Assembly: GCA_949287505.1 (NCBI GenBank) | Contig: CASEGX010000078.1 | Location: 1-34,321 of the forward strand | Source of the DNA: an uncultured Spirochaetales bacterium | Lineage (GTDB): Bacteria; Spirochaetota; Spirochaetia; Sphaerochaetales; Sphaerochaetaceae | Length of the DNA: 34,321 bases | Reading direction: 5' to 3' | In this document: piece after piece, positions 14,797-23,633 of the stretch | Position numbering within the stretch: the first letter of the stretch is position 1 | Layout of the letters: each line of letters opens with the position of its first letter | The notes under the pieces: generated by a model | Told to the model about the DNA's origin: nothing | What the model saw: the letters and a program-made list of their open reading frames with translations, nothing else | Databases searched by the model: none | Position numbers and translations under genes: made by a program

Positions 14797-15605
14797 CTTC
14801 TCTTCTCCAGATATAAAGAATCCAGGAGCAGCTCATCTTTCCCACACATGCTTCCAGAGAAAGAGATACGGAGAGACGCAGCATCCACCGATGCAACGCA
14901 TTCAGTCTTTCTTCCATCCCTGAAGGCAAGAGCGGCATCATACAACCCTGGTGGCGGCAGGAGCTGATGAATCGATGCTCTGCTTAAAATCAGTTCTCCA
15001 GAGCCTGATCTGTAAGGTAACGGCACAAGATCCACCCTGTAGAATTGACCGGAGAGTTCCGGGAAACACCCGAAATCTCCTTTATCTATCATCTGTCTCA
15101 GGCGGCTCGATGAGATCTTCTCACCGTTACCGTCCAGCACAGAATCAACGATTTCCGTTATTGAGTTCAGTCCCATTGACTGAAGATACTTCCCAAGATC
15201 ATGACCATCCCCAGATGAAGAGGGATTGCCGAATCTGAAATCCTCTCCCACAACCGTACCGACTGGCTTGAATGCCTCTGTCAGAAGCCGTGTGAACTCA
15301 CAAGCAGATATCTTACTGAATACAGGAGAAAAGTCAATCACTGCAAGAATATCCACACCAAAAGATGCGATGTATTGCTCCCTCAGGCGTGGAGTATCCA
15401 GCGCACCTCTTGCCCCCTTTGGATTGGAGGAGAAAGTGATGACTGCACTGCAATCTGCACGAAGCTTTTCTTTCAGCTTCATCAGAGCGTTCAGAATGGC
15501 TTTATGCCCCCTGTGCACACCATCGAAGACACCGATTGACAAGACAGTCTCCGTGTTCCTGTATTCACCGGATTTAATTAATGAATCGAAGGGGATGACA
15601 CGCAT
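14793..15605 (-). CDS. ribF: RibF-type FAD synthetase with shortened, motif-poor flavokinase half
   Basis: A 270-residue protein. The N-terminal nucleotidyltransferase half is intact: SIGVFDGVHRGH (HxGH, H31 and H34), VVGEDFRFGNPSSSGD and ISSSRLRQMI. This supports FMN adenylylation to FAD. Bifunctional RibF proteins have about 310 residues and a C-terminal riboflavin kinase barrel with a GR...FPTANL motif. Here the region after residue 180 keeps a ghost of that fold (LPPPGLYDAALAF matches the strand after PTAN), but I find no PTAN motif and no glycine-rich ATP loop. The protein is therefore probably an FAD synthetase only. ATG 15605 follows the truB stop without a gap; the stop overlaps rpsO. 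Confidence 0.88.
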   Translation of the reverse strand: MRVIPFDSLIKSGEYRNTETVLSIGVFDGVHRGHKAILNALMKLKEKLRADCSAVITFSSNPKGARGALDTPRLREQYIASFGVDILAVIDFSPVFSKISACEFTRLLTEAFKPVGTVVGEDFRFGNPSSSGDGHDLGKYLQSMGLNSITEIVDSVLDGNGEKISSSRLRQMIDKGDFGCFPELSGQFYRVDLVPLPYRSGSGELILSRASIHQLLPPPGLYDAALAFRDGRKTECVASVDAASLRISFSGSMCGKDELLLDSLYLEKRR

Positions 15606-16442
15606 TCAGAGCCTCGTGATGACAGAAAGCCTTCCGTCCTTCTTCTCACCTATTCCATAAAGCCCGTCGCCGAATGACAGGAATGCGAATGGAAGTGACG
15701 GATCACTGTCCGAAAGAACTGCAGAACGCTGCACGGTGCCATTGTCCACAAGTTTCTTTTCCGAGAGACGGAGCGTGATAGCCGAAAAAAGACCAGTCTT
15801 CTTCAACAGCTCCTCAGTAGGAAGGGAAACATCTGCAAGTGTCCATGGCCCGATCCTGAGTCTTCTCAGCTCTTCAAGATGCCCCCTTGAGCCGGAGCGG
15901 ATGGCAATGTCACGGCCAAGTGAACGGATGTATGTTCCTTTTGATACCGATGTCCTTATAACGGCATTCTGCCCATCGAATGACAGAAGCTCAAGGCTCT
16001 CGATATTTATAAGCCGCTCAGGCATTTCAATGTCATTGCCTTTGCGCGCTTCCTTGTATGCTCTTTTCCCATCGACATGCACCGCCGAGTAGACAGGAGG
16101 ACGCTGCATCTGAGGCCCGATGAAAGAAGGAATGACTCTTCTGAGATCCTCCTCACTCGGAAGCGGTGCACTTTCCACGACCACGCCTTCCGGATCAAGC
16201 GTATCCGTCTCCTCTCCGAAACGGATTGAGGCAACATATTCCTTGTCAAAAGAGGAAAAAAGCGGAGTAAGCTTTGTTGCTCCGCCAATGAGGACGACCA
16301 TAAGGCCGGATGCGAACTTATCAAGAGTCCCCGCATGTCCGACCTTCTTTCCTCTGTACTCACGCTTGAATGGATAAAGCGATTCGAACGATGTCTCTCC
16401 GCTTTTCTTGTCCATCAATATGATGGAAAACGCATCAGCCAT
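15606..16442 (-). CDS. truB: tRNA pseudouridine(55) synthase
   Basis: A 278-residue enzyme that makes pseudouridine 55 in the T loop of tRNAs. It shows GHAGTLDKFASGL with catalytic D41, KEYVASIRFGEETDTLD, QRPPVYSAVHVDGKRAYKEAR and KGTYIRSLGRDIA, all typical of TruB. The N-terminus departs from the usual GxxxxDKPxGxTS, reading IILMDKKSGETSFESL. The C-terminal part after residue 215 is a weakly conserved extension in place of a clear PUA domain. The ATG overlaps the end of rbfA by eight bases. Confidence 0.95.
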   Translation of the reverse strand: MADAFSIILMDKKSGETSFESLYPFKREYRGKKVGHAGTLDKFASGLMVVLIGGATKLTPLFSSFDKEYVASIRFGEETDTLDPEGVVVESAPLPSEEDLRRVIPSFIGPQMQRPPVYSAVHVDGKRAYKEARKGNDIEMPERLINIESLELLSFDGQNAVIRTSVSKGTYIRSLGRDIAIRSGSRGHLEELRRLRIGPWTLADVSLPTEELLKKTGLFSAITLRLSEKKLVDNGTVQRSAVLSDSDPSLPFAFLSFGDGLYGIGEKKDGRLSVITRL

Positions 16443-16791
16443 CTATTTCCTTCATAGCCTCATCAATAAGCCTGTTGACCTTCTCAGCCTCTCTGTAGCT
16501 GTCATCGCGGCGGAATGTGAGGACAGGCGTATTGCGGGTTTTGAGAATCTGGGCTATGCGCCCCTGAATAAAGCCTTTGGCACTTTCAAGAGCACGTACC
16601 GATGGATCTATACGATTGTCAGGAACGGAGGAGATATATACAGTCGCCGCTGCGTTATCAGGGGACAGCTCCACCCTTGTCACCGACGTAAATGGTGAAA
16701 GATGCGGATTCTTTATCGCTCCGGAGACGATAAGAGAACCTATCGACTCCATTATCCTGTGTTCAAGCCGCTGCTGTGAAAACTCACTCAT
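16435..16791 (-). CDS. rbfA: 30S ribosome-binding factor RbfA
   Basis: A 118-residue KH-like protein needed for late maturation of the 30S subunit and cold adaptation. The pattern RLEHRIMESIGSLIVSG, followed by VTRVELSPDNAAATVYIS and the helix GFIQGRIAQILKTRNTPVLTFRRDDS with a C-terminal VNRLIDE, is that of RbfA. The length is normal. Its ATG lies inside the last codons of infB (8-base overlap), and its stop overlaps truB. The infB-rbfA-truB order is the common bacterial one. Confidence 0.96.
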   Translation of the reverse strand: MSEFSQQRLEHRIMESIGSLIVSGAIKNPHLSPFTSVTRVELSPDNAAATVYISSVPDNRIDPSVRALESAKGFIQGRIAQILKTRNTPVLTFRRDDSYREAEKVNRLIDEAMKEIDG

Positions 16792-19465
16792 TTACTTCAA
16801 GCTTCCTTCTCACTTCTTCAGTCTCTACGATCTCAAGCACATCTCCAACCTGCAGATCCTGCCAGTTCTCGAGACCGATACCGCATTCGTATCCTTCTGC
16901 GACTTCCCTTGCGTCGTCCTTGAATCTCTTGAGAGATGCGATCTTTATCATGCCAGAGCTTATCTGGATGGAATCGCGGATTACGCGGACAAGGGCAGAA
17001 CGTTTGACCTTTCCTTCTGTGACATAGCATCCGGCAATGACTCCGACCTTCGGAACCTTGAATGTCTCGCGGACCTCCACCTTACCGATATCGACTTCCT
17101 TGATTTCCGGAGAAAGCTTTCCTTCCATCGCATCCCTGATGTCATCAACGACATCGTAGATGATGTTGTACTTCTTGATCTCAACCTTCTCCTGCTCAGC
17201 AAGAGCCTGTGCTCTCGGAGTCGGACGGACATTGAAGCCGATGACAATTGCATTTGAAGCTGCAGCAAGCGTGATATCCGACTCAATGATTGCACCGGCA
17301 GATGCACGGAGAACATTGAGCCTGATTTCGGAATTGGAGAGCTTCTGGAGAACACCCTGCAGCGCTTCGACGGAACCCTGAACATCGCCCTTGATGATGA
17401 CATTGAAGTCAGTGATCTGGCCTTCCATGATCTTCTGGTTGATATTCTCAAGCGTGATCTTGTTGTTCTTTCCGCTCTCTCCGATTCTCTCCAGCTCCTG
17501 CCTCTTTGCACCGACCATCCTGGCCTGCTTCTCATCCTCAGTGACCTGGAACGGATCTCCTGCAGACGGAATGTCTGAAAGGCCGATGATCTCAACAGGA
17601 TCGGAAGGACCTGCGCTCTTTATCTTCTTGCCCTTATCATCGAACATGGCCCTTACACGTCCCGGATAGATACCGGCAACATAGTAATCGCCCTGGTTGA
17701 GAGTACCCTTCTCGATGATTACAGTCGCAACGATACCGCGGCCCTGATCAATTCTGGACTCGAGTATCTTTCCAACTGCACGGCAGTGAGGATTTGCCTT
17801 GAGCTCGAGCATCTCGGCCTGCAGGAGGATTGTATCGAGAAGATCATCAATACCTTCCTTCTTCAATGCCGAAATACGGCAGTAGAGTGTCTGGCCACCC
17901 CACTCCTCAGGAACAAGGCCAAGCTCGGAAAGCTGCTGCATTACCCTGTCAGGATTTGCATCTGGAAGATCGACCTTGTTGATTGCGACGATGATAGGCA
18001 CCTTCGCAGCCTTTGCATGGTCTATAGCTTCCTTTGTCTGTGGCATGACACCATCATTTGCAGCAACAACGAGGACAACGATATCCGTAACCTGTGCACC
18101 GCGTGCTCTCATCATGGAGAATGCGGCATGGCCCGGTGTATCAAGGAACACGATATCTCCCTTATCTGGCACCGATACCTTGTATGCACCTATGTGCTGC
18201 GTGATACCACCGAACTCTCCTTCTGCAACATGGGAGGAACGGATTGCATCGAGAAGCTTTGTCTTACCATGGTCAACATGTCCCATGATCGTGACAATCG
18301 GGGCCCTCGGCTCCATATCCTCTTCCTTGTCCTCCTCCTGTGCGATGATGGTCTCATCGTAAAGGGAGACAAGATGGACTTCGCAGCCATACTCAGATGC
18401 GATGATCTCTGCTGTCTCATGGTCAATCTGCTGATTGATTGTAACCATGAGGCCCATATTGAACAGCTTCGAGATGATATCAGAAGCCTTGAGGTTCATC
18501 TTCTTAGCAAGATCCGCAACCGTGATTGACTCCATTATGTCAATTGATTTCGGCACGGATGCAAGCTTCTGCTCTTCCCTCTTCTTCTTCTGGAACTGGA
18601 AATCCAGCTCTTCATCCTTCTGATATCTGTCAGAATAGTCCTTTCTTCTGGAAGCAGCCTGAGGCTTCTTTCCAGGTCCCTTCTGATTCAGCTCCGGACC
18701 GGACTGTCCCGGCATCGGGCGCTGGAAACCTGGACGGCTGAAACCAGGTTTCTGACCGGGCCTGAAGGATGGACGGTCATTTCCAGGAGTATAGCTCTGA
18801 CCAGGGCGCGGCATGCGCTGTCCCTGACCCGGGCGCTGGAATCCGGACTGTGGCTTACCGTTCTGGAAACGGCGCTGACCATTCGGCTGTCTCTGTCCGC
18901 CACCTGCGGGGCGTCCACCGACAATACCTGCAACACGCGGTCTATGCGGAGCGTCAGTGGCTGCACTATCAACCTTCTGTCCAGGGACAGGAGGAAGATC
19001 AGCACTCTTGATGATGACAGGTCCGTTATGAAGCGGAGACTGTATCCTGGAGTTCTGATGATGAACCGCAGTATTGGTCATGTAGCTCTTTCCGGTAAGG
19101 ATGACATTCTCCTTATGCGGAGCCTCTTTCTTCTCTGCTGCAGGCGCACTCTGCTTTACAGCCTCCTTCTTCCTCGGCTCAGGATTGATAGGAGGGAGCT
19201 TGCTTTTGTCATAAGGAATCACAGTCGGAGTTCTTGTCGAGATTTCCGAAAGAGGTTCAGGATTTGCTTTCTTAGGCTCTTCGCGCTTCTCCTCTTCCTT
19301 CTCTTTGACCTTAACTACGATAGTTGGTTTCTTTTTTAGGATGATATGCTTCTTCTCGACCTCGACGTCATTCTCAACGCTTTTCTGAGGCTGAGGTGCA
19401 GGCTGTGCCGACCTCTTGATCACATTCACCCTGATTTTCTCGTCATTCTTGTTTTCTTCAGCCAT
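16784..19465 (-). CDS. infB: Translation initiation factor IF-2
   Basis: An 893-residue GTPase that places initiator tRNA on the 30S subunit and promotes subunit joining. The N-terminal 300 residues are a low-complexity charged, then Gly/Pro/Arg/Gln-rich linker (about 178-280). They are followed by the IF2_N helix module ([22 protein letters not shown]) and the G domain: G1 box GHVDHGKT starting at residue 395, [16 protein letters not shown] and NKVDLP. Domains II, III and C2 follow, ending with [26 protein letters not shown] precedes ATG 19465. It lies 12 bases after nusA in the classic order. Confidence 0.98.
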   Translation of the reverse strand: MAEENKNDEKIRVNVIKRSAQPAPQPQKSVENDVEVEKKHIILKKKPTIVVKVKEKEEEKREEPKKANPEPLSEISTRTPTVIPYDKSKLPPINPEPRKKEAVKQSAPAAEKKEAPHKENVILTGKSYMTNTAVHHQNSRIQSPLHNGPVIIKSADLPPVPGQKVDSAATDAPHRPRVAGIVGGRPAGGGQRQPNGQRRFQNGKPQSGFQRPGQGQRMPRPGQSYTPGNDRPSFRPGQKPGFSRPGFQRPMPGQSGPELNQKGPGKKPQAASRRKDYSDRYQKDEELDFQFQKKKREEQKLASVPKSIDIMESITVADLAKKMNLKASDIISKLFNMGLMVTINQQIDHETAEIIASEYGCEVHLVSLYDETIIAQEEDKEEDMEPRAPIVTIMGHVDHGKTKLLDAIRSSHVAEGEFGGITQHIGAYKVSVPDKGDIVFLDTPGHAAFSMMRARGAQVTDIVVLVVAANDGVMPQTKEAIDHAKAAKVPIIVAINKVDLPDANPDRVMQQLSELGLVPEEWGGQTLYCRISALKKEGIDDLLDTILLQAEMLELKANPHCRAVGKILESRIDQGRGIVATVIIEKGTLNQGDYYVAGIYPGRVRAMFDDKGKKIKSAGPSDPVEIIGLSDIPSAGDPFQVTEDEKQARMVGAKRQELERIGESGKNNKITLENINQKIMEGQITDFNVIIKGDVQGSVEALQGVLQKLSNSEIRLNVLRASAGAIIESDITLAAASNAIVIGFNVRPTPRAQALAEQEKVEIKKYNIIYDVVDDIRDAMEGKLSPEIKEVDIGKVEVRETFKVPKVGVIAGCYVTEGKVKRSALVRVIRDSIQISSGMIKIASLKRFKDDAREVAEGYECGIGLENWQDLQVGDVLEIVETEEVRRKLEVNE

Positions 19466-19477
19466 CTTTATCCTTTA

Positions 19478-20968
19478 TCACTCGAACTCGAATTCAGCTC
19501 CGCAGTTCGGACAGACTTCAGTTCCTGCAGGAAGCTCTGTATGGCAGATCGGGCATTCGAAGCTGCCACCTTCTTCCTCTTCCTCTGTAATCTCTACACT
19601 GTTCCTGACTGTCGCGATATCCTCATCGCTCAGCCCTGCTTCCTTAAGCTCCTCATCATTGTAATCGAAGAACTCCTGGATAGACCAGATATCAATATTG
19701 TGCAGTTTCTCAACAAGGCCTTCAGGAAGCCCGATATCCGTAAGAGGTGTGTCATCCGGATCGATTCCGATCTCATCATTGGAGAGAGTCTTCTCCTTCT
19801 CGATCTCGTCCTCCGACTTGAAGAGATTATCCACATTCCTGTAGATCTCCATTGTCTCTTCCATCTCGTTGAACTGATCCTGGGTCTTGACCTCGATATT
19901 CCAGTCACAGAGCATCTTCGCAAGCTTCACGTTTACACCGCCCTGCCCGATTGCGATGCCAAGCTGGTTGTCATCAACGATAGCAACGACATGCTTCGAT
20001 GCCGGATCGATTGTGACGACCCTTCTCACCTGTGCAGGAATGAGGGCATTTGCAATGAATACAAGAGGATCATCGGAGTATCTCACGACATCGATCTTCT
20101 CGCCTTCGCACTCTGTCATGACAGTCTGGATTCTCGTTCCTGCCTTGCCGACTGTGGATCCGACCGGATCGATATCTGTCTTCTTTGTGTCAACAGCGAC
20201 CTTTGTCCTCACACCGGCATGCCTTGCGATTGCCTTGATCTCAACATCGCCTGAGGAGATCTCTGGAACCTCGTTCTCGATAAGAGCCTTGACGAATTCC
20301 TTGGAAGCTCTTGTAAGGAGGATTCTCACGCCGCCTTTTCTCTTTCTGTCGCGTCCCTCGCGGCCCCTGCCTTCATCGCCCTTGTCGACTTTCTCGACAA
20401 AGAACTTGAGCTTTTCCTGAATCTCATATGTCTCGCGGGGAGACTGTCCGCGTACCGGGAATATTGCATCTGTATCCTCGAGATTGAGGTTGACAAGATA
20501 ATCACCGTTTTTGGTGGTCTTCTTTATCTCGCCGATGACAAGCTTTCCTTCCATGGCCTTTGCATCGACATACACGCGGTCCGTATTGTACTCCTTCACG
20601 ACCTGCTGTGAACGCTGCTTTGCAGACTGGACAGCCGAGTACTCGAAGTTCTTCGGATCGAGAGGAATCTCAAGCGAATCACCAGCCTCAACACCCTCCA
20701 CGAGTGCCTGAGCCTCATCTACAGGAATCTGCTTGACCCTGTCATACCAGTTCTCTTCCTCGACAACATCCTTTACAGAGTAAATCTCGACAGCCCTGTT
20801 CTCTTCCCCTGTCTTTCCCGGGAAGAAGCGGACAACGGCATTCTCATCCGTGCCGAACTTGCGCTTGTATGCGCTGACAAGCATGTCGCGGATAAGGGAA
20901 AGAACCTTCTCCTCATCCATATGTCTTTCGGTAATCATCGAATTGATTTCATCAGTCAAGTCAAGCAT
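19478..20968 (-). CDS. nusA: Transcription termination/antitermination factor NusA with C-terminal zinc ribbon
   Basis: A 496-residue RNA polymerase-bound elongation factor. It has an N-terminal RNAP-binding domain (1-125), an S1 domain (about 130-205, GEIKKTTKNGDYLVNLN), then two KH domains (about 225-370) with the conserved RKGGVRILLTRASKEFVKALIENEVPEI, DPVGSTVGKAGTRIQ and GIAIGQGGVNVKLA. A helix-hairpin-helix-like segment (about 405-455, LPEGLVEKLHNIDIWSIQEF) and an acidic stretch follow. The final 27 residues form a zinc ribbon with C472, C475, C486 and C489, which is not part of standard NusA. GGGAGG precedes ATG 20968. It lies three bases after the rimP stop. Confidence 0.96.
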   Translation of the reverse strand: MLDLTDEINSMITERHMDEEKVLSLIRDMLVSAYKRKFGTDENAVVRFFPGKTGEENRAVEIYSVKDVVEEENWYDRVKQIPVDEAQALVEGVEAGDSLEIPLDPKNFEYSAVQSAKQRSQQVVKEYNTDRVYVDAKAMEGKLVIGEIKKTTKNGDYLVNLNLEDTDAIFPVRGQSPRETYEIQEKLKFFVEKVDKGDEGRGREGRDRKRKGGVRILLTRASKEFVKALIENEVPEISSGDVEIKAIARHAGVRTKVAVDTKKTDIDPVGSTVGKAGTRIQTVMTECEGEKIDVVRYSDDPLVFIANALIPAQVRRVVTIDPASKHVVAIVDDNQLGIAIGQGGVNVKLAKMLCDWNIEVKTQDQFNEMEETMEIYRNVDNLFKSEDEIEKEKTLSNDEIGIDPDDTPLTDIGLPEGLVEKLHNIDIWSIQEFFDYNDEELKEAGLSDEDIATVRNSVEITEEEEEGGSFECPICHTELPAGTEVCPNCGAEFEFE

Positions 20969-20971
20969 GTT

Positions 20972-21454
20972 CTATGCCTCCCATCTGTATTCGAGTTTTG
21001 CCTTGGCAACATCGTCAAAAGGTAGTGTGATGGTTTCAAACTTCTCACCTCCCTCGACCTCTGCCTCTGAAAGCGTCACGGAGCTCTCATCAGCTCTCTC
21101 TATCCGTCCTGTGATATAAGCTGAATGAGATACGCTGTAGACTCTTACAAGCTTTCCAGTGAAGATGCTGAACTCTATCACATCCTTGAAGCTTCTCTGC
21201 AGACCCGGAGAGGATACCTCCAGCTCAAGATCCCTGTCAGAGAATATTACGCTGTAGCGCGGATACACGATATTATACACGGCAGCGAGGTCATCGGTAT
21301 TCACTTCCCCATCCGCCTTGTATACGACGACACGCATGTGATGCGTTCCCTGATGGACCGAGTCAACAGCCTCCACAGTTTTCAGTGAAAGTGCACTCGT
21401 AAGCTCATCAATCTCCGAAAACAATCTGGATTTTCCTGCGTCTTCTGTCAGCAT
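20972..21454 (-). CDS. rimP: Ribosome maturation factor RimP
   Basis: A 160-residue factor needed for 30S assembly and the first gene of the nusA operon. Recognisable parts are the central LELEVSSPGLQRSFKDVIEFSIFTGKLVRVYS (family SPGxxRPL-type motif) and the C-terminal SH3-like domain ending in FDDVAKAKLEYRWEA. The frame is open up to 21580, but that part overlaps the promoter and hairpin. ATG 21454 with GGAGG directly upstream gives the normal family length. N-terminal conservation is low, as usual for the family. The gene's place before nusA supports the call. Confidence 0.92.
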   Translation of the reverse strand: MLTEDAGKSRLFSEIDELTSALSLKTVEAVDSVHQGTHHMRVVVYKADGEVNTDDLAAVYNIVYPRYSVIFSDRDLELEVSSPGLQRSFKDVIEFSIFTGKLVRVYSVSHSAYITGRIERADESSVTLSEAEVEGGEKFETITLPFDDVAKAKLEYRWEA

Positions 21455-21472
21455 ATTCCTCCATTCACGAAT

Positions 21473-21496
21473 AAAGGGACCCTGACCGGTCCCTTT
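21473..21496 (-). terminator. Stem-loop in the rimP leader (terminator of the GH3 gene or attenuator of the nusA operon)
   Basis: AAAGGGACC (21473-21481) pairs with GGTCCCTTT (21488-21496) around a six-base loop, a perfect 9-bp stem. On the minus strand the stem ends in TTTATT. It lies downstream of the predicted rimP transcription start and upstream of its ribosome site, so RNA from both the GH3 gene and the rimP promoter contains it. Confidence 0.55.
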
Positions 21497-21521
21497 AAAT
21501 CGCTTTAATGAAACTGAACTC

Positions 21522-21550
21522 TGTATAACAGAAGGGATTATTTCTGTCAA
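21522..21550 (-). promoter_or_regulatory. Sigma70-type promoter of the rimP-nusA-infB operon
   Basis: On the minus strand a perfect TTGACA (21550-21545), a 17-base spacer and an extended -10, TGT-TATACA (-10 at 21527-21522). Transcription would start near 21515, giving a leader of about 60 bases. The -35 box contains the TGA stop codon of the upstream GH3 gene. Confidence 0.7.
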
Positions 21551-23631
21551 GAGCCGAGAACAACCTCGAATTCCACGCATTTTCTCCCTGTCAATGACAC
21601 GCTTCTTGCATCAGGCTGTGAAAAGCCCACGCTTACAAGGAAACGTTTTGCCACCACACCCCTCACTCCATTCTCATCCACCGTCTCGAAAGCAGACGGG
21701 GAAAGAGGAATCGAGAAATGCTCCTCTCCTCCTTTGAGTTTCAGGCGTCTGAAAGCTGCAAGGCTTCTTATCGGGGATGAAGGTAAATCAAGGGCCTTCA
21801 CATAAACCTGGAGGACATCCTCCATCTCCGAATCGGATTGAAGTACAACATCAACAGTCATCTGGCCATTATCCCACACGCCCTCTGCAGCTGTCACATC
21901 GGCCTTTCCATATGTCAGACCATATCCAAACGGATAGCGCACATTGCTCTCCGATGCATATCTGTATGTCCTTTCCTTCAGAGAGTAATCAGTATATGGC
22001 GGCAATGGATCGAGAGACCTGTAGAATGTCACAGGAAGCTTTCCGGAAGGAGAAACAGAGCCGAAGAGAATGTCTGCAATTGCCTTTCCGCCCATAGCCC
22101 CTGGATACCAGGCTATTAGTATTGCAGATGCCTTCTCTGCCTTTTCCAGATCCACCGCAGATCCGGCCTCGATGATGACCACGAATGGTTTTCCAGACGA
22201 TGCAACGAGATCAAGAAGCTTCTCCTGATGACCTGGAAGAACAAGACTGGACTTATCAGCACCCCATCCGAAATTGCTGTTGTCATGCTGCTCCCCTTCC
22301 AGCGTCTCATCGAGACCGAGGACAAGAACAACCGCATCGGATGCGGCGGTGACAGCTGCGGCCTCACTGAATCTGTCATCTTCCTTCGCAAGGTGCTCAT
22401 CACGCGTATCGCTTAAATGGCAGCCAAGACTGTAGAGAACTCTCACACCCCGTCTCTCAGCCTCATCCTCTATGCCCTCAAGCGGTGTCACATACCTTGA
22501 AGCCGTGCCATGGTAATTACCGGCAAGAGCGATTCTGTTATCCGCGTTAGGACCTATGACTCCCAGTGTCTTTATGTTTTCAAGAGGAAGAATGCCATCA
22601 TTTTTCAGCATGACGATGCTTTTCCTTGCAGCTTCAAGCGAAAGGGATCTTGCCTCAGCCGTGTCCACATCATTGATTCCAAAACCGTCCCACTCCGTCT
22701 TCTCCCCCATTCCAAGAAGATATCTTGTAGTGAAAAGCCTTACACAGGACACTGTGATATCCTCTTCCGTAATTAGATGCTTTTTCACCGCATCCAGAAG
22801 TGAGTTGTATACACAGCCGCAATTGAGGTCACAGCCGTTCTTTATCGCGAGAGCGGCAGAGTGGACAGCATCCTTTGTCACTCTATGGCCTTCATGGAAA
22901 TCACGCAGTGCCCAGCAGTCAGAGACGAAATGACCTTCAAATCCCCATTGTTTTCTCAATATGTCCTGCAGTGCGGGACTTGCACAGCATGGTTCTCCAT
23001 TGAGTCTGTTGTATGCACCCATCACAGCCTCAACCCCGGATTCGACAAGGGCATGGAATGCCGGAAGGTATGTCTCTTCCATATCGTGCCGCGATGCGAG
23101 TGCATTGAAGCTGTGCCTCAGATCCTCCGGACCACTGTGAACTGCGAAATGCTTTGCGCATGCCGCTGTCTTGAGATACTTCCCCTCGCCCTGGAGACCA
23201 CGTACGAACTCCTTTCCGAGAACCGATGTAAGGTATGGATCCTCCCCATAAGTCTCCTGCCCCCTTCCCCAGCGGGGATCGCGGAAGATATTCACGTTCG
23301 GAGACCAGAAAGTGAGACCTTTGTAGATATCATGATCGGAGAATCTTGAGGCTTCATTGTACTTTGCCCTTCCCTCCGTGCTGATTGTATCGGCAATGCG
23401 GAAGACAAGATCGCTGTCAAAAGTGGCTGCAAGCCCGATTGCCTGAGGAAACACTGTTGCTGTCCCTGCCCTCGCAACCCCATGCAGTGCCTCATTCCAC
23501 CAGTTATACTCACTGACCCCCAATCGCTCGATTGCAGGAGAAGAGAATAGAAGCTGTGAAGCTTTTTCCTTCAGCGTCATCTGTGAGACGAGTTTCTCAG
23601 CCTTTTCCTTTGCCCAGCTTCTATCACGCAT
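21547..23631 (-). CDS. Glycoside hydrolase family 3 (beta-xylosidase/beta-glucosidase-like)
   Basis: A protein of about 694 residues with the full GH3 layout and no signal peptide, so probably cytoplasmic. The N-terminal TIM barrel (to about residue 310) contains the KHF motif (AACAKHFAVHSGPE) and the nucleophile in HFVSDCWAL (D238). The C-terminal alpha/beta sandwich has GVIGPNAD and SAILIAWYPGAMGGKAIADILFG, followed by a fibronectin-III-like domain starting at RYPFGYGLTY. SDCWA and the WWNEALHGVAR segment favour the beta-xylosidase subgroup; the substrate is inferred. ATG 23631 lies seven bases after AAGGAGG. ATG 23637 (an ATGA overlap with mutS) is two codons upstream but too close to that site. 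It is the only catabolic gene in the window. Confidence 0.93.
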   Translation of the reverse strand: MRDRSWAKEKAEKLVSQMTLKEKASQLLFSSPAIERLGVSEYNWWNEALHGVARAGTATVFPQAIGLAATFDSDLVFRIADTISTEGRAKYNEASRFSDHDIYKGLTFWSPNVNIFRDPRWGRGQETYGEDPYLTSVLGKEFVRGLQGEGKYLKTAACAKHFAVHSGPEDLRHSFNALASRHDMEETYLPAFHALVESGVEAVMGAYNRLNGEPCCASPALQDILRKQWGFEGHFVSDCWALRDFHEGHRVTKDAVHSAALAIKNGCDLNCGCVYNSLLDAVKKHLITEEDITVSCVRLFTTRYLLGMGEKTEWDGFGINDVDTAEARSLSLEAARKSIVMLKNDGILPLENIKTLGVIGPNADNRIALAGNYHGTASRYVTPLEGIEDEAERRGVRVLYSLGCHLSDTRDEHLAKEDDRFSEAAAVTAASDAVVLVLGLDETLEGEQHDNSNFGWGADKSSLVLPGHQEKLLDLVASSGKPFVVIIEAGSAVDLEKAEKASAILIAWYPGAMGGKAIADILFGSVSPSGKLPVTFYRSLDPLPPYTDYSLKERTYRYASESNVRYPFGYGLTYGKADVTAAEGVWDNGQMTVDVVLQSDSEMEDVLQVYVKALDLPSSPIRSLAAFRRLKLKGGEEHFSIPLSPSAFETVDENGVRGVVAKRFLVSVGFSQPDARSVSLTGRKCVEFEVVLGS

Positions 23632-23633
23632 GG

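Noticed and set aside
16981-17595. Arg/Ser-rich 204-codon frame inside infB
   Set aside because: Same strand, other frame of the conserved IF2 C-terminal domains; composition typical of an out-of-frame reading.
17786-18529. 247-codon plus-strand frame opposite the IF2 G domain
   Set aside because: Cys/His/Leu-rich antisense translation of conserved infB sequence, without family motifs.
18688-18960. Repetitive GC-rich tract that could be taken for a minisatellite or CRISPR-like array
   Set aside because: It encodes the Gly/Pro/Arg/Gln-rich linker of IF2; units are irregular in length and sequence and there are no spacers.
19346-20254. 302-codon plus-strand frame opposite nusA
   Set aside because: Antisense to conserved KH domains; repetitive Leu/Asp/Ile composition and no ribosome site.
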